Assembly (NCBI RefSeq): GCF_039534125.1
Contig: NZ_BAAAUV010000001.1
Location: 62,001-126,000, forward strand
Origin: Actinocorallia longicatena
GTDB lineage: Bacteria > Actinomycetota > Actinomycetes > Streptosporangiales > Streptosporangiaceae
DNA length: 64,000 bases
Reading direction: 5' to 3'
A model generated the notes under the pieces. The model saw only the letters and a program-made list of their open reading frames with translations. It searched no databases and was not told where the DNA came from. The position numbers and the translations under genes are program-made. Shown here one piece after another: positions 62,101-64,000 of the stretch. Position 1 is the stretch's first letter. The number at the start of each line of letters is the position of its first letter.

Positions 62101-64000
62101 GTCGAAGCGCCACGGCAGTGCGGGGCGGCCCGCGACGACGGCGACGACCGATCCGTCGGCGGTGGTGCGGAACGCCGAGGCCAGGTGCGGATGCCGGTCG
62201 AGGAGCCGGGCCGCGGCCCGGTGCAGCGCGTCGGGGTCGACGGGCCCGGCCAGTTCGATGCTCTCCTGGACGACGTAGGGGTCGGCGCCCGCGGCGTGGG
62301 TGGCGTGGAAGTAGAGGCCGGTCTGGAGCGGCGAGAGCGGGAGGACCTCGCGCAGGTCCGGCCCGAAGGCCGCGACGTCCTCGGGCTCGACGGCCGCCAG
62401 CGGGAAGTCCGACGGGGTGTGCCCGGCGACGGATCCGTCCCGGGCGATCTCGGTCAGCAGCCGGGTCCAGTGCGCGGCGAGCCGCTCGACGTCCTCCGCC
62501 TCCAGAACCCCCTCGGGCCAGCTGAACCGGGCCTGGAGCACCGGGCCCGCCGGGGTGTCGGCCGCGACGGCGTTGATCTCCAGCACGCGGGGCAGCGGCA
62601 TCCTCGGGTCGCGGCGCTCGACGACGATCTCCCGGCCGCCGACGGCCGTCCACGGGCCTCCGGCGTCGGCCTCGAACCGGCCGAGGTAGTGGAAGAGGAC
62701 CTGTGGTGCGGCGTCGAGGTCGCGGCGCCCGGCCTGGTAGCGCAGGGCGCCGTAGCTCAGCCCGCGCCGGGGCACGGCCCTGAGCTGTTCCTTGACGGAC
62801 TTCACCGCGGAGCCCAGGTCGCCGCCCGAGGGGTCGATCACGGCGGGGTAGAGCGTGGTGAACCAGCCGAAGGTGCGGGAGAGGTCGACGTCGCCGAAGG
62901 CGTCCTCCTCGCGTCCGTGGCCCTCCAGTTCGAGCAGGACGGGGGCGCCGGGGGTGCCGCGCCACTCGCCGACCGCGAGCGCGGCCGCCGTCACGAGGGC
63001 GTCGTCGACGCCGCCGTGGATCGCGGCAGGCACCGCGGCGAGCAGTCGTTCCGACACCTCCACGGGCAGCTCGACCGTCAGCTCGGCCTCGGTGGCCACG
63101 GTGTCGCGGCCCGGGTCGAGCGGGCGCGAGCCCAGCAGCGGATCAGGGGCCGCGACGGTCCGCAGCCAGTGGGCGGCGTCCTCGTCGAAGACGCCGTCGC
63201 GGGCCGCTCCCTCCAGCAGGGTGGCCCACTCCCGCAGCGAGACGGGGGCGGCGGGCAGGGCTCCGCCCTCCGCGGCGGCGGCGAGGTCCTCCAGCAGGAC
63301 GCGCAGCGAGACGCCGTCCACGACCACGTGGTGGATCACGATGACGAGGCGGCCCTCGGCTCCGGTGTCCAGCCAGGTGAACTCGGCCATCCGTCCCGCG
63401 GCCGGGTCCAGGCGTCCGGCGGCCTCCAGCGTCGCCCGTTCGGCGGCGTCGGCCAGGGCCGGCGCGCCGAGACCGGTGGCGTCGAGCCGGGTGAGCGCGG
63501 GACGCCCTCCGGCGGGCTCGACGACGAGGGACCACGGCGTCGCGCCGTCGATCCTGGTCCGCAGGGCGTCGTGGGCGGCCAGCACGGCGGTGAGGATCCG
63601 CTCCAGCTCCTCGCCGGTGAGCCCGGCGGGGGTGCGGACCGTCATCGACTGGAAGAAGCCGTCCAGGCAGGGACCGTTCTCCTGGAGCCAGGAGATGATC
63701 GGCGTGCCCGGGACGGGGCCCGTCGCCTCGGCGGCGGGGACGGCCGAGGCGGTGGCCGTGCCGGTGACGAGGGCGAGCGCGGCCGGGGTGCGGCGCGCGA
63801 ACAGGTCGCGGGGGCGCAGCGCGAGCCCGGCCCGCTGCGCCCTGCGGACCACGGCGATGGCGACGATGCTGTCGCCGCCCAGCGTGAAGAAGTCGTCCTC
63901 GGCGCCGACCTCCGCGACCCCGAGGACGGCCGCGAAGATCTCACAAAGGGACCGCTCCATCGGGGTGCGGGGGGCGCGCGATCCGGCCCGCTCCGGCTCG
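43306..64000 (-). CDS. Giant siderophore NRPS, five complete modules plus TE (5' end outside window)
   Basis: Open throughout from the right edge to the stop at 43306, at least 6897 residues. The in-frame ATG at 63960 lies inside a carrier protein, so the true start is outside. Domain order N to C: PCP-E, C-A-PCP, C-A-PCP-E, C-A-PCP-E, C-A-PCP, C-A-PCP-TE. Specificity codes read by eye from A-domain core motifs are IDTLISSGDK (beta-alanine-like), DMENLGLINK (hydroxyornithine), DFWNVGMVHK (Thr), DMENLGLINK (hydroxyornithine) and DILQLGLVWK (Gly). The TE has GWSFGG, Asp in MLDARV and His in CGHSEL. Order and stereochemistry match exochelin MS plus a terminal Gly. Each module is described separately below. 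Convergent with the siderophore-binding lipoprotein. Confidence 0.96.
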   Translation of the reverse strand, partial: EPERAGSRAPRTPMERSLCEIFAAVLGVAEVGAEDDFFTLGGDSIVAIAVVRRAQRAGLALRPRDLFARRTPAALALVTGTATASAVPAAEATGPVPGTPIISWLQENGPCLDGFFQSMTVRTPAGLTGEELERILTAVLAAHDALRTRIDGATPWSLVVEPAGGRPALTRLDATGLGAPALADAAERATLEAAGRLDPAAGRMAEFTWLDTGAEGRLVIVIHHVVVDGVSLRVLLEDLAAAAEGGALPAAPVSLREWATLLEGAARDGVFDEDAAHWLRTVAAPDPLLGSRPLDPGRDTVATEAELTVELPVEVSERLLAAVPAAIHGGVDDALVTAAALAVGEWRGTPGAPVLLELEGHGREEDAFGDVDLSRTFGWFTTLYPAVIDPSGGDLGSAVKSVKEQLRAVPRRGLSYGALRYQAGRRDLDAAPQVLFHYLGRFEADAGGPWTAVGGREIVVERRDPRMPLPRVLEINAVAADTPAGPVLQARFSWPEGVLEAEDVERLAAHWTRLLTEIARDGSVAGHTPSDFPLAAVEPEDVAAFGPDLREVLPLSPLQTGLYFHATHAAGADPYVVQESIELAGPVDPDALHRAAARLLDRHPHLASAFRTTADGSVVAVVAGRPALPWRFDDLTSAAPDEAERFVERLALEQRELPFDLAEPPAMRFALVRLAEDRHVLVHTVHHILADGWSVPLMLDELLAPDPAALPEPVPFGEFLRTLADPAPAIEAWTRSLRGVTGPTRLAGILAGGHGRGFGREEILLPAELEARVRAYATGHGLTLSSVLTGAWGVLLGRITGSGDVTFGLTVSGRGGDLPGIDSMIGLLINTVPARVRLDPADSVTGVLRRFAGDRADLMEHEHVPLTALHRELGLPELFDTLVVVENQPPVPAGRVTSMRTVEAPHYPVTLTARPGERMALVLTHDRAVVDASGLLDRYTALLDAITADPDAPCGRIETVTGEARRSLVADGTGASGAAGGIGGTVNDLIARTVAERSAATAVICGDSFLTYAQLDARAGRVASALAEAGVRRGDLVAVATSRSTDLAVALLAVVRAGAAYLPVDPGYPAARVEFMLTDARPVCVLTDDVSARSLPPHGLPTLTVRGAARTGGEAPAVTVTGADAVSVVYTSGSTGRPKAVVGTHEGLANRLTWAAAQWSSPDRDVRVAKSSMSFIDGTTELLGGLVAGATLVIADDAVAADGTALARLTGRCDATQLLAVPSLAAALAETAPQDLAGIERWILSGEALGEETLSLLAAASPHATVVNSYGSSEVAGDVLVTEVATGRPVTLGGPVPGVTVHLLDSALGLAGRGTVGEIYVGGVQLARGYLGRAEATATRFVASPFAPGERLYRTGDLGRWTEHGIEFLGRADAQVKINGHRVEPGEVEAALLRRPGVAEAAATARASTTGLAVLHGYVVPVPGEEIMPATLLAALRAELPPYLVPATVTVLESLPLLPNGKRDRAALPLPETAERRTASRPATPAEAVLCAEFAAVLNVPDFAVDDDFFARGGDSITAIRAVNRLARVGVVLTTHDVFRLRTPEAIGAREAAALSTALPAASVPEAVAARDEVWPLSPLQAGVHYQAVLGEGSASNYLAQNAFDFDRRIDVAAMTLAFEALLDRHPTLRVGFEEDASGVVQRVAARVPAEVAVVDLTSGDDALEEVTARDAELPFDLASPPLVRLTVVRLPEGRDRLLLTSHFLLWDGWSRELVLRELFAFYDSRGERGALEPARSTFPGYLDWLAARDRDAATAAWREALSGLTEPTLLVPEAAGREPVPSLRINEALPAELTARLDEQARRGGITLNSLLTAALGLLFGYETGRSDVVFGTTVAGRPTELPGIEDVIGLFLNTVPARITPAPGRSFLDLATAAQESRLGLAPHEYLGLGDIQRAAGSDQLFDCLFVLQNFLGDSTFSDLERAQGITGVAYNDTTHYPLTWVLTPGANLRIKLEYRPDLVTEERAHRLVRRLVGLLTRLADGLDVPAGALDLSLEEERAVTAGRWSAADHPIGEDSIGDLLGRRAAAIPDETALVFGTTRLTYAELDARINRRARTLLELGAGPGEIVALALPRSIDMVVALFAVLRTGAAYLPLDLDHPVDRLAMMLDDATPRLLLATGASAQVAEHQRGLGGAVLLTDDPADRPGDLPGGPLTDAELRGFAPGTPGRLEHAAYVIYTSGSTGRPKGVVTPHRGLTNMQLNHRAEIFDPVVARAAAQGTARLRIAHTVSFSFDMSWEELLWLVEGHEVHVCDEELRRDATALVAYCQAHGIDVINVTPTYAHHLFDEGLLDPAGHPPRLVLLGGEAVSDAVWSRLSEPGGAVGYNLYGPTEYTINTLGAGTGDSATPAVGRPIWNTRAHILDAWLRPVPDGVAGELYISGIGLARGYLHAPGLSASRFVADPFAPGERMYRTGDLVRRRTDGVIDFLGRADDQVKIRGYRVEPGEIESALTALPQVRQAAVIARTESAVTGLKRLVAYVIPADPSADPDRLSADLRTALAERLPSYMVPALYGVVGALPLTVNGKLDVAALPEPAAPGGTSRRAPRDDRERALVTIFSEVLGLPEIGIDDDFFTLGGDSISSIAVSGRARRAGFPLTPRDLFRRRTVQAIAAALPKEPKHVAAVADDGTGRIEPTPMLAETIRAATPLDRFYQSMEFHTPAGLDAAGLTGLLQALLDRHDLLRARTERSDGGWSLTVPEERTDAASVLTVAARLRGPDEVAAELRPDEGLMIRAEWAPSDGGRGRLLLVIHHLVVDGVSWRIIAADLAQGWAALRAGRAPELDPVPLSFRGWSRLVAGAAPGFAQEEEYWRGVLAVPDPVLGSRPLDPAVDTAATVRSLTFSLPSDVSAALLSTVPAAMYGGVDDVLLTGFAAALGRWRDAGSAVLLSLEGHGRDGALSAEADLSRTIGWFTAINPVAVDPGPLDWAEVVSGGPALARAAKAVKEQLRSVPRKGIGYGVLRHLGPAGTDWPEPPRILFNYLGRFAAGDGADWTAASPLNEGVAPDNPAMNLEVNALAEDGPGGTVLTATLSWPEGVLTEAEIAVLAGLWAEALTGLSRCDLAGHTPSDFPLVELTAEDADRLETGVVDVLPLLPLQEGMYFHARLAAEDGETDTYVVQQIAELSGPAEPAALRSAVTATVHRHDALRASFRETADGRVVQVVAGSVDVPWRELDLTGLDPETAEARLAEFTAAELAEPFDLARPPLLRYALVTLAEGDHRLVETMHHILADGWSYPLVFTDVIASYRAGLAGDGFERAEPAVTFRDHVEAIASRDRAAAEETWRTALAGAEPARLFEQAQGTGRHDSVFRRLSPEATAALSDALRERGVTLSTAVHAAWGLLVGQLLGRENVVFGSTVSGRGGDLAGTESIVGLLINTIPVPMAWNPGQTLAEVLTEVQRVQTDLLDVQHTGLRELARLAGVREFFDTMVVVENFPDVPAEDAPGALTVRGFTGTDAPHYPASLVAFPGDGLTLELKHDVDLVTPGRAAALLERIDLILTAFTGDPDRRIAALDLRTEAERALGASGRTEETDESASLASAYAAAPAGPGAIALTWDGAQITRAELDERSNRLARELLARGLTPAARVAVALPRGAELVVALLAVVKAGGCYVPLDIDAPADRLHHILTDSAPHLLITDRAITAAVPVLWPEDPAVAVRSTAPLTSADRPDPVAGQAAYVIYTSGSTGLPKGVVVTHRNVLALFAGARRVFDLGPDDVWTMFHSAAFDFSVWEMWGALLHGGRLVVVGTDVARDPRRFRDLLRDERVTVLNQTPSAFYPLTEADRESGDALALRYVVFGGEALDPARLAGWFRRHGENSPSLVNMYGITETCVHVSFRPLTSADSGSVIGGPLPGLRVHLLDHLLRPVPPGVTGEMYVAGAQVASGYLDRPGLTAGRFVADPFGDAPGGRLYRSGDLARWTPEGDLVYLGRSDRQVKIRGYRIEPAEIEAALLAHEAVAGTAVVVREDEPGRRSLVAYLVARSGASLDLDEVRTGLSGRLPAYEVPHAFVTLEALPLTVNGKLDRDALPAPSRRTAAAPAPAAAEAPASAVLQELFAEVLRLDRVGPDDDFFTLGGDSIIAIQLVNLARRRSLRLSPREVFVHRTPAALSGILTPQATAAPEAPSDGVGEVMPMPIVQRLSELGGPIGRHNQAELLRTPPGLTAEGVSALLAALTARHDALRLRLHRPSPLLWSLEATATGPGARVTVVDTAGRDLAELVAAESDAAAGRLDPDAGQVLEAVLFDRGAEQGRLLLVAHHLVVDGVSWQILTDDLRRGWDDLSAGRPIALDPVGTSLRSYARTLAENAAQAGRLGEFGHWSEVLAPGGELDPSAHAFGLTVGATRDHELRVPAQITAPLLTTVPAAAGIDVTETLVAALRLAVSRWRAARGGDPDAPLLLDLERHGREPVGDADLSRTVGWFTSIAPVRLPGEATPQEVAGALRAAPDAGLGYGLLRYCNPRTAPVLARLGTPQLLFNYLGRFPVGREGDWESAPEPLNAAGDPGLGTPYLLEINAACHDTPAGPELHAVLTYADGGIPAGDVAALADAWAEALAELAGGAAGPEKWALSPLQEGLYFQARLAGESDVYIAQNAFDFDGRLDADALRRAVAAVLDRHAATRLGFTEDGSGRPLAVVGTDLAAPVATADLSGLDPDAAAARLAALTDADRRAPFDLAEPPLLRLTVVSLPGGRDRLLLTYHLLLWDGWSRELVLRELFTAYAQARTGTIAAQEPPAATFPDYLRWLAAQDAQASADAWAALLAPLEEPTVLFPAAAGTAPVLATSLGFRLSEEETARVADAARRSGVTLNAVLGTALGVVLAHASGRAEAVYGTTVAGRPTDLDGIDTVIGVFLNTVPALVRLDPAEPVRDVMRRVQDDRVAMMAHEYLGLGDIQRAAGRGPLFDSLYVLQNFLGDDTFTDLEREHGIVDVDAVDATHYPLTWVATPGRRLRMRLEYRADVVDPGQAESLLARLRDVLLRIADDPGAAVGALPVMSGTPLDGPRASFGAATIAELMAERAALAPGAAALTFDGTTLSYADLDTRVNALARTLLAAGAGPEKIIALAVPRSIETVVALFAVLRTGAAYLPLELDNPDDRLLTMLADAAPVLLVTTGAVAPRLAAHEVRVLLLDTPVTTDGAPLTPGELGAFAPGTPGRLDHPAYVIYTSGSTGRPKGVVTPYRGLTNMQYNHREEIFDRTVAMAGGRILTIAHTVSFSFDMSWEELLWLVEGHHVHICDEELRRDARALVAYCDRHRVDVVNVTPTYAQHLLDEGLLDGEEHGGPAGTHRPVLVLLGGENVPQTLWAALRDTEGVLGYNLYGPTEYTINTLGGGTEDSGTTTVGRPIWNTTGHVLDGWLRPVPEGVPGELYISGTGLARGYLDRPALTAQRFVADPFTPGGRLYRTGDLVRVRPDGNLDYLGRTDDQVKIRGYRVELGEVEAAVAAGPGVHRCAVLAAPDVSGGRRLVAYLVAKPGTDPGELPAAVQRDLRAVLPAHMVPTAFAVVDVLPLTVNGKLDAAALPAPRPVTTVSRQPESDTERTLCGLFAEALGLEGFGVEDDFFDAGGHSLIAMRLLGAIRTALDTDLALRDLFDTRTPARLAGRLTEAPARPRRAALTAGPRPGRLPLSAAQQRLWLLQQLEPDSTAYSYPLLVRLAGRPSHDALRAALADVAARHEVLRTRYPVLGEEPVQSVGAPEPVELTVIGVPAERTAAVVDGLLAVPFDLAADLPLRAALIEEEDTGESVLVLILHHIAMDEWSDRPLLRDLDAAYSARREGRDPALPPLPVQYADYALWQGLGEGFTADLDHWRDRLAGLPEEIALPADRPRTVHGSKPAGRAAAELPAALAQALRDLAAERSGSLFMALHAGLAALLSRLGAGEDVPIGAPASGRVDAALHDLVGFFVNTVVLRTDLSGAPSFGELLERVREGDLAAFDHAEPPFQQVVEALNPPRVAGRNPLFQVMMGYLHRDGGAEDTLLGLPVGTAPEPEADPKVDLNFTFFDAGPGAPVETTLEYDADRFTATTAGRLLQRLVVLLEAVTARPDLPVGSLDVRCAADLADLEDWGHGGPLPAAGEPWHALTADPGAVACVSGGRATTYGELAEASDAFAATIAGIGPDGLVAIALPRSERLLAVLTGTGRAGAAYLPLDPAFPAGRLNYMIEDARPAVLVVDASTRGLFPSPPEGTRVVDLDAPTPPVPAGPARAAAEPSATAYVIYTSGSTGRPKGVTVTHRDVAAFLAAVSTAVPIVPGDRMLAVTTLSFDIAVLELMATLRAGATVVLAAEREVRDPLLLAELIRAERITHLQATPSLWAALTETEGVELAGVAALVGGEALPVPLARELVRGARSVTNLYGPTEATVWATAAPVDAAWCERPTIGRPLPGTEARVLDDRLRPVPPGVVGELYLGGAQVTRGYRGRPGLTAERFVADDGGARLYRTGDLARWTAGGDLEFLGRGDHQVKVRGFRIELGEIESVLTAHPEVARAVAVAHPGGRILAYLTAARGTVPATLAGHLAERLPSYMIPAALTVLEELPLTPNGKIDRAALPDVDFAGLATHTEPRTRIEAEVCRAVAAVLGLETVGVDDDFFALGGHSLLLVRLAAALRRELGAELPVAELFALATPAALARRISGETLPAGDAMAPLLTLRAEGTEPPLFCLPPASGLSWQFAGLKRHLPGEIPLYGLQAPRLSRTADLPGTIGELAAEYAGIIRRTAPEGPVRLLGWSFGGAVAHAVALELVGEGREIGFLGMLDARVALAGDGPWDGPESVARLLTELGFAAGETATVAEAVELIQGSGDAVAMLSPGQIARVVENYLDSDRLAAEAEFGVFPGDVDFVDATVEEQGFTGTASEQWRGRVGGELRAHPLACGHSELLDPRTLDTLGPLVAQWLAR
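47190..50300 (-). other. NRPS module 4: C-A(N5-hydroxyornithine)-PCP
   Basis: C domain WALSPLQEGLYFQ with YHLLLWDGWS. The A domain code is DMENLGLINK, identical to module 2. C and A are both closely similar to those of module 2, pointing to duplication. The PCP is of the GGHS type and no E domain follows, so L-hydroxyornithine is expected. Confidence 0.85.
50310..54735 (-). other. NRPS module 3: C-A(threonine)-PCP-E
   Basis: C domain LPLLPLQEGMYFH with MHHILADGWS. A domain core FDFSVWEMW, VLNQTPSAF, VVFGGEAL and NMYGITETCVH gives DFWNVGMVHK, one change from the standard threonine code DFWNIGMVHK. The PCP has GGDS. The E domain has HHLVVDGVSW but LERHGRE where EGHGRE is usual. Predicted residue: D-allo-threonine. 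Confidence 0.85.
54740..59285 (-). other. NRPS module 2: C-A(N5-hydroxyornithine)-PCP-E
   Basis: C domain begins VWPLSPLQAGVHYQ, with SHFLLWDGWS in place of HHxxxDG (the catalytic second His is kept). The A domain core FDMSWEELLW, VINVTPTY, VLLGGEAV and YNLYGPTEYTIN gives DMENLGLINK, the published hydroxyornithine code. The PCP has GGDS and the E domain has HHLVVDGVSW and LEGHGRD. Predicted product residue: D-hydroxyornithine. Confidence 0.85.
59340..62355 (-). other. NRPS module 1: C-A(beta-alanine-like)-PCP
   Basis: C domain LPLSPLQTGLYFH with HHILADGWS (about 61940). The A domain has YTSGSTGRPKAVV, and core SFIDGTTELL with Ile at code position 235 and Asp at 236. The rest gives code IDTLISSGDK. 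Loss of Asp235 with Asp236 gained, plus IS..GDK, parallels the beta-alanine code VDWVISLADK. PCP GGDS Ser near 59453, no E domain, as expected for an achiral residue. Confidence 0.8.
62425..64000 (-). other. NRPS: carrier protein and epimerase of the upstream module
   Basis: The PCP has DDFFTLGGDSIVAIA with the phosphopantetheine Ser near 63867. The E domain follows (PIISWLQENGP at about 63705, HHVVVDGVS at about 63325, LEGHGRE and LSRTFGWFTTLYP). It shows that the residue loaded by the unseen first module is delivered as the D isomer. In exochelin MS that residue is D-formyl-hydroxyornithine. The A domain is outside the window, so this identity is inference. Confidence 0.85.

Noticed and set aside
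1..64000. CRISPR arrays, rRNA genes, insertion sequences, integrases or attachment sites
   Set aside because: I saw no regularly spaced repeats, transposase or integrase motifs, or rRNA sequence. The repeated segments are NRPS domain copies.

Overview
This is a very GC-rich window with actinomycete-style gene organisation: overlapping ATGA starts, GTG starts, SARP regulation and a DmdR/IdeR-type iron box. It most likely comes from a filamentous actinomycete. Streptosporangiales (Nonomuraea- or Actinomadura-like) is only a guess. The window holds most of a type II aromatic polyketide cluster on the left (about 1-21,970), a block of ordinary chromosomal genes in the middle (about 22,000-41,700), and an iron-regulated siderophore NRPS locus on the right (about 41,700 to beyond 64,000).

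Polyketide region. A rightward tailoring operon runs amidohydrolase (cut by the left edge), cupin, O-methyltransferase, LLM flavin/F420 oxidoreductase, aldo/keto reductase, group I truncated hemoglobin and NADPH:FMN reductase. Next come a leftward MFS exporter with a divergent MerR regulator, a leftward pair (PF04199-type cyclase and a Dabb-SRPBCC fusion cyclase) and an NmrA-type reductase. A lipocalin-like protein and the minimal PKS (KS-alpha with Cys169, CLF with Gln in place of Cys, ACP with Ser42) read rightward, followed by a second O-methyltransferase. No ketoreductase is visible, so the initial chain is probably unreduced. Control genes read leftward: UbiA prenyltransferase, histidine kinase, degenerate histidine kinase, NarL-type response regulator and SARP. 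Three promoters carry paired heptamers with 11-bp spacing, as expected for SARP binding. A DRE-TIM (isopropylmalate-synthase-like) enzyme and a sulfotransferase close the cluster. I cannot name the product.

Middle region. A KhtT/KefB-like K+/H+ antiporter pair lies behind a candidate 5' structured RNA. It is followed by a copper-radical oxidase of the galactose oxidase family, an excalibur protein, an ECF sigma factor with a SnoaL-like tail, an MFS exporter, a lipoprotein, a YbaK-like deacylase, a large secreted subtilase-like protein with a beta-propeller, a decayed phospholipase D gene, a GlcD-like oxidase with its FadR-type regulator, an isochorismatase-family hydrolase, a PAP2 phosphatase and an alditol-oxidase-like enzyme. 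A tRNA-Trp-like gene with odd geometry sits at 41,617.

Siderophore region. One 19-bp iron box (42,168-42,186) lies between leftward panD (aspartate decarboxylase, makes beta-alanine) and a rightward siderophore-binding lipoprotein. Converging on the latter is one NRPS gene of more than 20 kb. In N-to-C order it reads [PCP-E]-[C-A(beta-Ala)-PCP]-[C-A(hOrn)-PCP-E]-[C-A(Thr)-PCP-E]-[C-A(hOrn)-PCP]-[C-A(Gly)-PCP-TE]. The A-domain codes and E-domain placement match exochelin MS (fhOrn-bAla-D-hOrn-D-aThr-hOrn) with one extra C-terminal glycine. The first module lies outside the window. Iron-controlled panD next to an NRPS that appears to select beta-alanine suggests that precursor supply is wired into the siderophore regulon.
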